Shown: positions 11,498-23,882, numbered from the stretch's first letter. The stretch is DNA of 40,040 nt from Purshia tridentata (GCA_003254885.1 QANT01008839.1:1-40040); one strand, 5' to 3'. Notes: generated by a model from the sequence alone, not told the origin. Translations and numbers: made by a program.

Positions 11498-12302
11498 ATG
11501 AAAGAAATTGTCACTGTCTATATTGTCAAAACACCTTGAAACAGTAAATCCTTTTATTTTTTCCTGATAACTTTGGGATAGTACTGCAAATGTATGCTCC
11601 TTGCTTACCAATCATTCATATTTCTCTCTCTTACGTGGTTTTTGTTTACCATATAACCCCCAAAGCATGAAATTAGGATGATGATTGACTTGACAGTAAG
11701 GAAAGATGCACACATTTGGGGCAAGCTTCTACACTCATTATCATGACCAAAAATAAAATAAAAGAATTTTTCTAATTTTATATTTTTAGATAAATAGATA
11801 TTGTATAAGATCTATCATGGAAAGGGACAATTCAAAAGGAGAAAACTGAAATCTTGTATAAACACCACCATGGTTTAACTTTGTACCGTAGTGCATGGAG
11901 GGCAGCTGCACAATAACTTTCCTCCTTTTGAAGTAAAAAATGGTACCGACCGTTAGATCTAGGCGAAATCAATGGTTCCCGTTAAAAGAGGAAAGTTTTA
12001 TAGCTAAATTGAAAATAAAAGTAGCCGTTTCTGTATGTCATTGGATAAATTCGACCGTTGGAAACCACAAAACAATAAACAATAACAAAAGACCCGTTAC
12101 CAAAGTGTTATGCTTACAGCACGGTATTGACTTTTAACTTCGGAGACAAACTGAGAAAAGGCAACAAAAGTTTGAGAGAGAGAGACCGCAAGAAACCAGT
12201 TTCATGGGTATTAGAAAGAGAAAGTGAGTGAGTGAGAGAGAGAGAGAGGGAGGGAGAGATCTTTGAGACCCACTTAGTGTTTCTCTTTCGTCTTAAGTAA
12301 AA
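11498..12302. other. kinesin 3' flank and TAN1 promoter
   Basis: The first part is the kinesin 3' flank, with AATAAA-type polyadenylation signals near 11752. The second half holds five AACGG cores (own entry). The TAN1 leader carries GA tracts at about 12174-12184 and 12234-12250. No gene is seen in it. Confidence 0.55.
11948..12098 (-). promoter_or_regulatory. cluster of five AACGG (MSA-type) cores
   Basis: CCGTT on the plus strand (AACGG on the minus) occurs at 11950, 11979, 12025, 12055 and 12094, all in one orientation within 150 bp. TCTAACGGTC (11948-11957) and TCCAACGGTC (12053-12062) match the MSA consensus at every position but the last. The cluster lies 205-355 bp before the TAN1 ATG. 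G2/M activation is the expected role and is inferred. Confidence 0.6.
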
Positions 12303-12889
12303 ATGGTTGCGAGAACCCCACCAAAGCAGAGGAAAATGGTAGCCCCTCTAAATCCAGCTCTGCTCAGAGAAACAGTGAAGAAGGTGAAAACTACATCAAC
12401 CTTTTTCTTAAACTATCTGCTGTTTGGTTTCAACAGCACAGCATTAGTTTTTATCTGAGACGAAACTCTAGGATTGAATCTCTCTCAAAAACTTTCTTGT
12501 TTTCTAAACTAATGGCTTTCTGTAAATTTGTGGGTGTTGAAGGTGGATAAATGTATGGCTCGGTTGCAGGAGCTACAGTACACAGTGGCAGGTGGCACAA
12601 AGGTCATCTCTGGAGTGAGTCTCAGTCCTCGCAGTACTAGAGGTTATCTGAGGACTAGTCTTCGATGCAAACAAGAATCTGCAAGGTAAAAATCTTACAT
12701 AAATTTTATTTATATCATTAAGTACAAGAAAGAAAATTATTCAGCTTATGATTTTGTTTTGTAGTTTTTGGTTAATTTTGGTCACTTCTGATATGTAAAC
12801 TCAAATGGTCTTTTGCTTTCTGAAGGATTAAAGGCTCAGCCCCTAGGAAATCTCCTGTTGGGAAGTTTCCAGCAAATGCAGAAGGTATA

Positions 12890-12920
<31 letters not shown>

Positions 12921-14022
12921 ATAAATTGGGCCAGATTGGTATTTTCTTTTTTCTTTTCTATAATTTGAAGTGATTGTTCACAATTAGTCACATCCATTGG
13001 TTAGTTGCCTAGAAAAGTAATTCATTCTGTGAATTCATCTTATAACCTGAGTTCTCTCTAATATGGAAGTTGGTCTGCACTTTTATTCTCAAACCATGAA
13101 ATGCTTTAGGTTCAAAATTTAAACTTCCTTTGTTTCACTTTAACCTGATCTTAGAAACCAAAATACAGCAAGATTTTGTTATCATTAGCCTACAATTTCA
13201 TTGTAATATTATTCAGGGGAATGGACGAGAATGTCATTGCCAGCAATGCTGGTAGGAGAAACAGTTGGAGAAATTCTACAAGCAAGTCAATTTGCAAGAG
13301 AAATAGTAGCAGCAGTTGCTAACAAAACCAAGAAAATCACACTGGAAGACCCCAAAACCCCAATGACCCAACAGAGAAAACAGAGACAGCATCCTGAAAA
13401 CACAGAGCTCAGGGCCAGAAGAAAGAAGGAGAAGCACAATAAGTCTCAATCCATTCGATCAGAATCTGGTTCCCCAATGCTCCAACGGGCTCGTTCCCGA
13501 ATCAATTTCAAGATTTCACCAACAAAGATGAGAGAATTGGAGAAAGAAAACAACAGATATTTGGCAAACAGAGTGTCTCCCAAGAATAGGCCATGGGCTA
13601 AAAAAAGTGTACTATTTCCCAACCCTTTGTTTTTGTCCACAGATGAGACTTTACAGCAAAAGAAGTTTTGCAGGACAAGGTCACCAATCATTGCAAGAAC
13701 TAGTAATAATAACAAGCCACAGATTCAGACTCCACACAAGTTCTTGATCAAGTCCCCACCTTCGGCTTCCAAGTTTCAGGTCAAGATTAAGAGCCCTCCA
13801 TTGGTTCCTTCTCTTTCTCCAACCAAAGCCAAGAAGTCTTCTCCAAAGATGTCTACTGCCTCCAAACTACGCCGGTCATTTTCACCGTCGAGATTGGCAA
13901 CTAGATTGGTTTCTCCATTGAAGAGCAGGAAGAGTGTGCAAAAGAGTGAAGGAATAATGCGTGGTTTGAAACAGCGTCCAACGTCTTCAATGCCAATGGG
14001 AATTTCAGCTCGGAGAATTTAA
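12303..14022 (+). CDS. TAN1: TANGLED1, division-plane microtubule-binding protein
   Basis: Four exons: 12303-12383, 12543-12685, 12826-12884, 13217-14022. They total 1089 nt (362 aa). The N-terminus [12 protein letters not shown] and the block [20 protein letters not shown] are hallmarks of TAN1. Others are [47 protein letters not shown] and [12 protein letters not shown]. The protein is very basic, with repeated SP and SPT motifs, and ends in [22 protein letters not shown] and a final ARRI. Known family: TAN1 binds microtubules, marks the preprophase band site through mitosis and works with POK kinesins to place the phragmoplast. Arabidopsis TAN1 is about 476 aa from memory. This copy is shorter because the SPT-rich region before the last conserved block is compact. 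AACGG motifs upstream support mitotic expression. Confidence 0.95.
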
Positions 14023-14198
14023 ACATTATAAATATATATATATATATATATTTCATGGATTGGATTGGATTGTTGGTGTTGTTTTAACATATTTCCTCAA
14101 TGTCCATAGATAGTTTCATTGAATTTTTTTTTTCTTTTTTCTTCTGGGTGCGATTTGTCATTCCATTTCCATTCTTCATGTACAAGAGAGAAATATTC

Positions 14199-14204
14199 AA
14201 TAAA
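14199..14204 (+). terminator. probable polyadenylation signal of TAN1
   Basis: A canonical AATAAA lies about 180 bp after the TAN1 stop in AT-rich sequence. Confidence 0.4.
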
Positions 14205-14439
14205 TAAGCTCATTGATTATAACTTTCAAAGTATATCTTGTTATCGTTTTGGCAAATAATTACAAAGTACATTTTTACGAAGCTAGCCTTTGTAGAACTC
14301 CAAACACTCCAAAATGTTCTATGAAAATTATTATACATCTTGATTCAGTCTTAATTATCCGGTACCACTTGTATCACCTGAGCCATGGGGGCCAAGGCTC
14401 AGTTTTGGTGCTATGGCATTTCAGAAGTGTTAGTGAGTT

Positions 14440-14478
14440 AGAGAGAGAGAGAGAGAGAGAGAGAGATATATATATATA
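14440..14478 (+). repeat. compound (GA)n(TA)n microsatellite
   Basis: About 13 GA units run directly into about six TA units, between the convergent TAN1 and ANP genes. Confidence 0.9.
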
Positions 14479-14930
14479 AACCATTATGTAATCAAGTAAT
14501 CACAAGAATCAAAAACACACATCAAGTGGCATAAATTTTTGTATCCAGATACTGACATTAATAATACAATTTCTATGCACTGGATACCAAACCAAGAACA
14601 TGTATAATTCCCCCCCACCTCCAAACCAACCCCACCCCCAACCCCCACCAAAAAAAAGAAAAAAAAAAGAAAAGGAAAATATATCCAACATTAACTATAT
14701 ATCAATGCTCTGTACGAGCATGCTTACAGTAGCTTGGCTTTTGATAGAACATACAAGGAATTGAATTGGATGCATGAGATGTTGCAGCAGTTGCAGCACT
14801 GCTGTTTCCATGTGGAGCTGGCAGACTGGAGCACCAGGTATACTTTTACCAAAATCACCAAACTCCAACTCCAATGATCAACTCTCGATGGAAAAATACA
14901 ACTACCCTCTGGAGGGCCAGCTGACATACT

Positions 14931-17213
14931 TCATTTGCCTGGAGATGCGAATCTAGTTCGCTCTCTCTGCTTATTTAAAGCTCGATCCTTCGGAGATGAT
15001 GTTTTTGCTCCTACACCTGCTTGGCGCATCATCTCTGCAAATACAGTTTTCACAATCATGCAATAAAATTAGTAAAACCATTTGACTCGAAGTGATGATC
15101 ACTGAAGTCCAAACTACTTATAAGATGATTTTTGTTTTTGTTTATACGTACACTTCATGCGTTTAGATTATTCAACACTTAACTTCAGACATGTGACGCT
15201 ACATTGATCTAGATATAATCTTTGAGGCCTCCCACATTGAGGACTATTTATGCCAATTAACATAAAACCTTAAGAGAAATAACGGACCATAAAAGACATG
15301 GTTGTATCTGGAATGGTCCTCCAAAGTTTAATTTAACAGAGATTACGGACCACAATTAGAACCCTATATAGATGGAATTAGAAACCATAAGAGGCAAAGA
15401 AACATCTACCTCGCTTTCTCTCAAGCTCTTGATCAAGCTCTTCTTTCCACTTCCTTTGTATCTCAGAGAAGCTCATACTGTGAGTACTATTATATATCAG
15501 ATCACTCAAAAAGGGAAAAATAAGACAATTAACATTACACAAAATAGAATTCATGAAGTGACCTTGGACTACCGGGCTCTTGCTGAGCATCAACTACGAG
15601 CCCTTTCCAATCACTGAGTGGAGGTGATGGCATGTCCTGTGCACTTTGATCAATTGCATTGCCAATATTTGATACACGCCTGCCATTACTCCCAGGGCTT
15701 CCAGTGTTAAGAGCATCAGCTACTGCAGATGGGGTGCCAACTGGACCCCGATTGGGTGATCTGCTTTTAGGAGGTAATTTCAAGTACTTTGAAGTGGTTT
15801 CATCAGGCGAGTTATCCGCAAAACTTGATGAGCACACTACATTCAAGCTGTTGTAGAACTCTTCATACAAAGGTGTTTGCAGTTTTTTCAGTTCCAGAGC
15901 CTGTGATTTTGATCAACAGTATGAATGCACAATGTGTTACATAAACCTTTCATTTTAGACTGCCATAATAATGTCGACATGCATGACATGGGTAAGTGTT
16001 TGGCTATTGAACTCTCCCGGATGTGAATAATCATGAAGGCATTAGAATCTCACTCCAAGACACATACCCATAGCAAGCATCCATACCCAAGTCCATATAC
16101 CCACATAACATACAACTAATTCTGAATCTGACCAAAACAGTACCTTCTCATCCAGAAAAGCTGTAATTTTTGATTCAGTTAGTTCATCATCATCCTCCGA
16201 AAGAGATGGTCCACAAGGAAATGAAAATTCCTTTCCCCCCTCACCAATTGTTCCAGAGCAACCAGCAGGAATATCAATTTGGTGATTAGCATCCAGATTC
16301 ATTCCATTTTGTTCTGTTTCTGAACTTCCACCAAATTTGCACCCCAGCTCATCAGTGGGCTCGCACATTGGATTAAAGCTCTAACATAACAGAATAGCAT
16401 ACAAACAATTAGTTTCTGAAATTCTTGAATGCTTATATACCTATCCGAATCATGAGGACACAAAAGCAGTTACCTTAATGTTGTCATGCATCAAAGAAGA
16501 ATGAAGCTTTACTTCACCCAACATAGTATCGTCTTTGTCATCAATCAGACACATGTCATCATCACTGCTGTTTCTTCCCCAAATATGTCTACTTTCCGAC
16601 AACTTTTCAGGATGTATGGTTGAGCAGTGCAAACTACCCAAATTACACATATCAACTGAATCAGGGCGGGTTGACATCTCACTGGCAACAAAATTGACAC
16701 CACCAAGTCAAAATCCTGTAGAAGAATCATAGCAAACATTGTCTGATCTTACAAGTTTCAAAAGAAACGTATTGTTATACTTACAAGGTTTGAAGGTTTG
16801 TAGGATATGATGGAGATGGGACTTCAGAATCTTCCTGATGGTGGCAAATTAAGCGTCAATAAAAAGCTTTAAATGGTGAAAGGAAACCACAATATTATAC
16901 AGTCCAATTCATCAATACCAACCATGATAGAATTACGAAAGATAGGCTGAGATTCCACATGCTGCCCAGTTACAAATGGATGCTGCATGTAATTGGTGGA
17001 GTAGGAGTGTAAGAGCTTGATAAGATATAAGGATTGACACTAGAACTAGGTGGTTTACAACATATATAACAGGAAACAAATATCCCCATTGCATAAGCAG
17101 TGATGAAATTTAAATTACCTGAAGCAACTCAGATGCCACTGGCCTCAAATATGGCTCCCTGCCATGGGACCAAAGTAAACATAAATTAAACACAAATAAA
17201 TTAATTAATTAGA

Positions 17214-17277
<64 letters not shown>

Positions 17278-19877
17278 ATATTCAGAAAAAATAAATGGAA
17301 AAGATCAATGCCACATATATCTTTGAGATTTTAACTCCAATAAAATGACCTAAAGACAAGAACTTTGGCATACTTTTGCAGACATTTTAGCAAAAAATCT
17401 TTCGCCTCAAAGGATAGCTGCTCAGGGATAGGTGGATGAGACTTTGTTGTCCCTATATGAAAGAGAGCAGCGACCTACAGAAACATGACATCAGTACCAA
17501 GCCAGAAACAAATTTCTTAAATATTTAAAGAATTATATTTACCTCTTGGTACTGTTGGCTCCAAGGAGGCTTTCCAGTGGCCATCTCAATCACAGTACAT
17601 CCAACACTCCAGATATCAGCAGAGCTAGATAATTATTCTCATAGATCAGTACTTTTTACTTAAACCAAGAAGAATGGAATAGGTCATGCAAAATATACAC
17701 CTAGAAAGATACTGCAGTGAATCATTACTAAAGTTCTCGTTAACAGTATTACTCTGGACTTAAGATACAGCAAGCCTGATTCATCATGCAAAGGCAAGAA
17801 ACATCACGAACATTTCTTCTGATAAAAATATTCTTCAAACAAACACTTAACTAGTTTAAGGGATAAGCTGGAATTCACTTACAAGCTGTGACCAGTTTGG
17901 AGAATAACTTCAGGAGCCATCCAGTATGGTGTACCCTTCATGGACTTAGCACCAGAAATGGTTGCCTACAATAATGCACCTCTCAATTAGGTAGGACATG
18001 CATTCTAGAACATGCATATAAATAGAAAATGAAGGACAAAGAATGTATTTACCAGCTCAACGACCTGTTTGGATGCACCAAAATCTGCAAGTTTAATGCA
18101 TCCTTTATTATCAACAAGGATGTTTGCTCCCTGAAAGTTAATAAGGGATACATATTAGACACTTACAAGAAAAGATCAAGAAAATGTGGGAGACATTCTT
18201 ATACATGAATATCACTAGTAGGTAAGGTGGAGTACCTTGATGTCCCTGTGCATGATTCCATTTTTATGTAAATATTCGAGTCCCAATAGCAACTGCTTGG
18301 TGTATGTTCTAATTACCTGCTCAAAAAGTTTGTATAAGTTTAGCATTCCAAACACCTAAAATTACAAATTCAGTCAGTAAGAACTTACAGCCTCAGGGAA
18401 AGATCCAAATTTCCCTAAAAGTGATGATATGGATCCACCAGGGACAAATTCCAACAGAATATTCAAGGTGTCCTCCTCCCTCACTGTACCCAAATATCTC
18501 TAAGAAACCAAAAAAAAGTACATGATCAGAAAAGTGGTAGACTTCAAGAGCTGAAATAGATACAAGACGATCCAACTCACAACAATGTTCGGATGAGACA
18601 GATTTTTTAAAAGCTTCACTTCTTCTTCAAGCTCCTTGATGTGAGCCTACTTATATAGCATCAAAACCATTAATCAGAAAATCAATACCAGCTAACAAAA
18701 TAAGTTATCAATTGTCATAATTGCTAAAATCTTTATAAAATTCTAAGTTTCAGATGCATAAATAATAGTAAACATTGTGGCTGAAAAATTAAGTGCACAA
18801 AGAATGTGATATTATAGAATAAAATCTTATATTCCTCAACATGTGATCAAAGAAAGCTTTTGTGTATATTATATCTTAGAATGACCAACTTTCCATGTTT
18901 TGCAGTTAGGAACAGAACCCCCACCTTGAGTAATATGAGATCAAATAAAGTTTGGGAATCTGTTGGTTATGATGATCATGACGATGGTAGAGAGTCAATG
19001 TTAATTCGCAACATCTACAATCATCATAACCAGTGGCACATAACAGTGTAAAACTTCAGCTGTATAATAAAACAAGCACTCAATTCAAACCTGCGCTTTC
19101 TCCTTTGAAGCACTATTTGCTGCGATAAGAACCTGTGAAAGAACCAAAAAACATACCAGAATTATATTCAGAACCAAATCCCATACTGAACTCAACTAGT
19201 TATGAAACTCGTAAGTGAGATCGAGGAAAACCCAGATAGAATTAATACTTTGAAAAAATTCAAAACCCAAGTTTAACGAAAACTTAAGAAAATCAACAAG
19301 AAAACACCAAAACTGAAATTGGGGGGAAAGACCAATTTAATAACCAACAAGAGACAACTCCAACACCGACTCCAAATCAAAGTCCATACAAAATTGAACA
19401 AAACCAAGTTAAAATACCAAGTGAAGGAACACAATTTTGAAATCCAAAGCGAAAATCAACCGAAACCCAGAAAAAATAAAAAACGTGAGAACTCGAAATC
19501 ACGCTCCAGGACCGAAATTAAACAAAACCGATAAGAAATGAACAAGCGAAAAGCAGAAACACAAACTCAAAACACGCAAGAGAAAAATGGACCTGCTTAA
19601 CAGCAAGAAGCTCTCCAGAATCAAGGTTCATGCCCATGTAGACACGGCCAAAGGCACCGCAACCGATCAACTCGCCCTTGCGCCATCGGATCGGAGGCGC
19701 GTTGGGTTTGTGCAATGAAGGCAATGGTGGAGGTGGTGAGACTTTCGAGAAGACTCTGGATTTGCGAATGCTAGAATTGATCCTGCCCACTAGGGTTACT
19801 GGGGACGGCTCGTCGTTGTCTGCTGGTGGCGTACGAAACACCAGTGATCGACGAACTGATCCGAATATGTCCTGCAT
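14931..19877 (-). CDS. ANP1: NPK1/ANP-type MAP kinase kinase kinase
   Basis: Seventeen exons on the minus strand: 19877-19593, 19132-19091, 18646-18581, 18499-18389, 18316-18236, 18130-18053, 17965-17883, 17624-17543, 17474-17374, 17158-17119, 16982-16923, 16834-16785, 16681-16474, 16380-16144, 15900-15563, 15477-15410, 15034-14931. They total 2034 nt (677 aa). It begins [15 protein letters not shown], as in ANPs. The kinase domain has the Gly loop GCGAFG (72-77), ATP lysine K94, HRD (191-193), DFG (211-213) and APE (238-240). The regulatory half keeps [45 protein letters not shown], a coiled coil [18 protein letters not shown] and terminal RFASPGK. Known family: NPK1/ANP kinases are activated by NACK kinesins through that C-terminus and promote phragmoplast expansion. 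I cannot tell ANP1 from ANP2 or ANP3. Confidence 0.95.
17217..17273 (+). repeat. (TC)28 microsatellite in ANP intron 9
   Basis: The longest perfect microsatellite in the window, 57 bp, lies between ANP exons 10 and 9. On the coding strand it reads as (GA)n. Confidence 0.95.
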
Positions 19878-20673
19878 TTGCGTCTCTAGACTGTGTGTAA
19901 TGTGTATGCTTCAAATAGAGAGAGAGAGAGAGAGAGAGAGTTGCGTCCTTGCGTTCTGCTTGTTATTGGGGATGGGGTTTCATAACTTTCATTAATTTGG
20001 TCGGCAAAAGAGTGAGAAGAAAATTTGAGTGAGAGAGAGAGAGAGTGTGTGTGGAGGGAAAAAGGTGGAGAAGTTTATTTAAAAAATAACAGGATGCAAA
20101 GAAATTATCATGTGGTTGCCTACTTGCCTACACTCTACAGTAACAGAGAGAGGAGAGGGAGGAGGAAACTAGACTATACTTCCTAGTTTGTACTACTACT
20201 CTATACTTTATTACTTTACTGCCCTCTCCAACTTTTAAGGGACATATAACTCACTATGATTAGTTCTTTTTTCTTTTTTCTGAGAAGAGAGTTTGATTTT
20301 GCAACGTCTTTTAATTATATAAAAAGAACTATCACTAAATTAATGATACTTAACTCTTTTTTTCAGTTCTTTAAATTCTCTGTGCGTTCAGAGTAATTAA
20401 AGTTAAGTTTTTATACATTTACACTGAGTCAATCGTTTGATCATTGATGTATGTGGAAGCTCATGTTCATGTAGACCTGGGCCTAATCAGGCTCAAAACC
20501 ATCTTGAAGTCGGGCTGGGCTGGGCTGGTCAATAAAATCAGGGAATGCTAAGCGTAATGTTAAGCCATGTTTTAATCAACCCAATCATGAAAAAACCAAA
20601 AATCGAGAATTACATGAAATGAAGAAAATGGCAGTATTAGCTGCTATGCCCCTCCACTTGTTGAAATTCGAAT
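19878..20673. other. ANP promoter and GUX 3' flank
   Basis: GA tracts lie at 19917-19940, just 40 bp before the ANP start codon, and at 20030-20045, probably in the ANP leader and core promoter. A short GGGCT repeat is found near 20513-20530. The rest is AT-rich spacer. No coding region is seen. Confidence 0.5.
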
Positions 20674-22830
20674 TCATCTCCTTTTGAGGTCACAGTACGA
20701 CTGCAGCTCCTTGGGCATGGAATCATACACTCGCCACCACCTCCCGTGAGTAGAGTCACTCGCAAATACTTCACTGCCGTTGAGCTCCCAGTTACAGTCA
20801 AACTCTTTATCCAAACACATCCACGGCTTCAACCCCAAAAAGTGTATTGCAAAAACCTCCTCGGGCAACTCATGGTTTTCACTCCCCGGTCCCTCAAAAA
20901 TCTTCATTGCATTCAGCCTCCACGGCAGCCTATGCCACCACGTAAACACCTCGTTCAGAAACCCCTGATCGCCGCCATTGTAGGACTCAACTTCAAAGCT
21001 TTTTCGCATTAGATATTCGAACACACGGGGCGATGGCTCCACCACCATCAGGCCGGAGTTGAACAGCGCCCTGTGATTCCCCGCAGCGGATAGCTGCGGG
21101 TGCACGAAGAAGCTGTCGATGTTGTGTAGGACAATGAAGTCCGCGTCAATGAAAATGAGTTTGCGGTACTCGGTGAGTTGCCAGACTCGGAGTTTGCTGT
21201 AGTTCCACTCGTTGTAGGAGTCCTTTTGGGCAAAGGGGCTGCGGATCCGTTGGATGCGCCTGACCTGCCATCCGGCGGCTGTGAGGCCTTGGATGGAGAT
21301 GGGAGTGATGGAGTGGTCGGCGAGGAGGACCAGGTCTTTGGTCGAGTTGGTTTGTCGGATGCTATGGGCCAAAGCGATTGCACCGCAGACGTAGGCTTCT
21401 GAGGAATGCAAGATTGTTACGTATGCATGTCTTTGCTTGTGGTGTTGTGCCAAGTAATTTCTCCAACCTTCTTTGCCTGTACATTTTAAAACAATTTTAA
21501 CCACAAATATTGTGAACATATATTAATTATTTTATGTAATTAAGGAATATTTTAATATATTTGGAAAAGATTGGTCGCAATATTTTTTTCGAGTAAACAA
21601 TCGATCACCAGAAATTAATATAAAAGCAAATCTTAGTGCATGTATTTGGTAATTGATGAAAATAAGTGATTTGGCACCATTTAAATTCGGAAAAAAAATC
21701 TTATAATTAATAAAATACGTACCTTATTAGTCAGTAAGTATATATTTCTAAGATGTGGAATGTATCACAAACAAAAGGTGGATATGGTTTGACTTTAAAC
21801 CACCAACCATCTCCAATATTCCAGTATGGTAATATTATAGTCAGAATCCCTGATTTTAAGTTCATGTATATATTCCAATATTAATCAAGTATGGTAATAT
21901 TATAAATTTTCATATAACTGTTTAATGAAATTATATATAGAAGTATTATTTATTGTCTTAATAATTAAAAAATCTGACTTTAAAATTTTTAAATATTCAA
22001 GAGAATCGGAAAAAAAATGTAAAAAGTAGTTAATTACCTGTTAGTGCATGAGCAGGAGCAAGTTCGCAGGTGCCAACAGGCATAAGCACCTTCTGTTTCA
22101 GCCTCCTAATCTCAGGCTTATACACCCAATAATCCCCTCTATGCATCAAAAGATCGTCACATCCGAAAATGTCTACCATGGGCCCACACGACCCTATAAA
22201 CACAACGTACACCGTCCGATGACGAACAGCAAGATCAGGGTCCGTCCACCCCCTCCCCACCACTAGATTAGCCACCACCAAATTAACCTGTAATCTAAAC
22301 ACATCCCTAATCCCCTGCTTCGCAGTCCCATTAGTCCCACATGGAACCCCTGCCACAATTACGTTTATGTCCCTGTAATCCTCCAGCCTTGGCATTGGGA
22401 TCTCGGGGCACTTTGGACTCTTCTCAATCTCGTCTTCGTCGATCCACTCGGGAAAATAGTCCTCCCAGTTCCGGTCCCTGGAAATCCTAGCGAATCGTAC
22501 TGGGACAGCTGTCTCTACTTGATTGGTTAATCCATTGAGTGCAATATGGTGATGAGAATCTAGATTGACCAAACCGACCTTGACCTTCCTACCCTTGAAA
22601 TACTGTTTGGCAATGGCAATAAACCAGTCCACGTTGTGCTGCTTCTGAACGACGACGTTTGATGATGAATTGGTGGGTCTGAAAGATGATAGAACTAGGA
22701 ATAGGAGGGAGGCAAAGAGAATGATTAGATAGATAATCAAGGTTTGGTGTTTGGAAGAGGAGGAAGAGGAGGAGGGCTTGGTAGCCATTTCTGATTTCAC
22801 ATTTGGTTGAGCTTTCCCATTAATATGCAA
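20674..22830 (-). CDS. GT8 xylan glucuronosyltransferase (GUX/PGSIP4/5-like)
   Basis: Two exons on the minus strand, 22830-22038 and 21476-20674, total 1596 nt (531 aa). A Ser-rich cytosolic tail and one membrane helix (about 31-48) predict a type II Golgi protein. The lumenal half has the GUX-specific stem region (RFARISRDRNWEDYFPEWIDEDE). The GT8 catalytic domain follows: HSSEAYVCGAIALAHSIR, metal-binding DAD at 375-377, FNSGLMVVEPS, GGDQGFLNE and the C-terminal metal-binding IHFLGLKPW. Known family: GUX enzymes add (methyl)glucuronic acid to xylan from UDP-GlcA. The compact length and the position next to ANP fit GUX4/GUX5. An internal Met at 22788 is an alternative start. The intron carries two copies of AGTATGGTAATATTATA. 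Confidence 0.92.
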
Positions 22831-22908
22831 AGGGCTCTAATAGGAAGGTTTGCATGGCCACATGTTACCACAGTTGTCATTTTATCTGCATAATATATGT
22901 ATATAAGG

Positions 22909-23245
22909 TTAATTACAATTTACCCCACAAATTATTGAGGATCTGCACTTTATCTCTAAAAACTAATTATTTTCACAGTTGACTCCCTATACTATGTTTC
23001 CTCCTATACAAAATCCTCAATCCGTCAAAAAAATAGTCTTCTTTGTTAGTTTTGCACACATGGCACTCAAAGAGAATGCCACGTATGCAAAAATGATAGC
23101 TCATTTGATTTTTATTTTTATTTTACGAAAGAAGATTATATGTTTTGAGGAAACATATATAGTTTGGGGAATGAAGTATTAAAAAATTTAATTTTGAGAA
23201 TAAAGTGCAAACTTCCGATAGTTAAGGAGGATAAATTGTAATTAA
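22909..23245. mobile_element. MITE-like element with about 50-bp terminal inverted repeats
   Basis: Both ends read inward as TTAATTACAATTTA, followed by similar text reaching GCACTTTAT and an AAAA run. The two arms (about 22909-22962 and 23190-23245) match over roughly 50 bases with several mismatches and small gaps. The element is 337 bp, AT-rich and without a real ORF, as expected for a non-autonomous DNA element. No certain target-site duplication can be assigned. It sits about 80 bp upstream of the GUX start codon, so it may have displaced promoter sequence. Confidence 0.6.
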
Positions 23246-23874
23246 ATACTAATTAAAAAATACATGGCGGGATACTAGCATTCTTCTACCATTCACTTCA
23301 GTCAAGTATTAGGAATATTACTACACTTCTAGATATATATATATAGAATAATCTCATACCTAAAATTGTTTTATTTGATCATGAATTCACCATGTTATAT
23401 ATTCTTCGTCTAGTTATTAACAAATTGTGTCATGCAATACGTAAGATATTATATAACAAATTGTGTTATACGCAACATATTATAATGTCACTTATAAACC
23501 AATCATCTCATGTACGTATAAATACGCACAGAATCAATGGAACATACACAAGAGAAGACCTCTGTTTTTACACCTCTCCAGAGTGAATAAAGAATATTCA
23601 GGTTAGTGATTATGGTTGTACCATTCTTATGCCACTTTATCCTTGTATTATTTCATTCTTAAACAGCATCTATATGTTCTCTCTCTCTCTCTCTCTCTCT
23701 CATAATTGTAACATATGCCATAGGTTATACTTTTATTACAGCAGTACCCGATGCTCTGAGTTTCTAGAAACTTGTTGTGCCTATAGGCATGAAATCCCTT
23801 ATCTCTAAGTGGCGTTACTCGAAAGAAAAGAATAAGTAAAGAAGCCCAAAATTTTTGCCACAGTACATTAGCTA

Positions 23875-23882
23875 GCTATATA
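23875..23882 (+). promoter_or_regulatory. TATA-like box of the cyclin gene
   Basis: TATATATG lies about 125 bp before the cyclin ATG, in GCTAGCTATATATGCAGC. Position and sequence suit a plant TATA box with a leader of roughly 90 bp. Confidence 0.45.

Larger units (their letters stand above)
14023..14930. other. convergent 3' flanks of TAN1 and ANP
   Basis: Both genes end into this spacer. A TA tract follows the TAN1 stop (14032-14050). An AATAAA polyadenylation signal lies at about 14199-14204. A compound GA/TA microsatellite spans about 14440-14478. A C-rich then A-rich stretch covers 14610-14670. No gene is recognised. Confidence 0.55.

Noticed and set aside
11158..11514. Minus-strand frame of 118 codons
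   Set aside because: It is antisense to the kinesin tail exon, whose plus-strand frame continues the motor protein.
19655..19662. Defective Gly-rich loop in ANP (GCGAFGRV instead of GRGAFGTV)
   Set aside because: The three essential glycines of GxGxxG and the ATP lysine remain, so this is ordinary variation and not a pseudokinase mark.
19678..19995. Plus-strand frame of 105 codons
   Set aside because: It is antisense to ANP exon 1, which is a clear MAPKKK N-terminus, and it reads through a GA microsatellite.
21048..21383. Ser/Thr/Pro-rich frame on the minus strand
   Set aside because: It is out of frame with the well-conserved GT8 domain and has the biased composition of a shadow.
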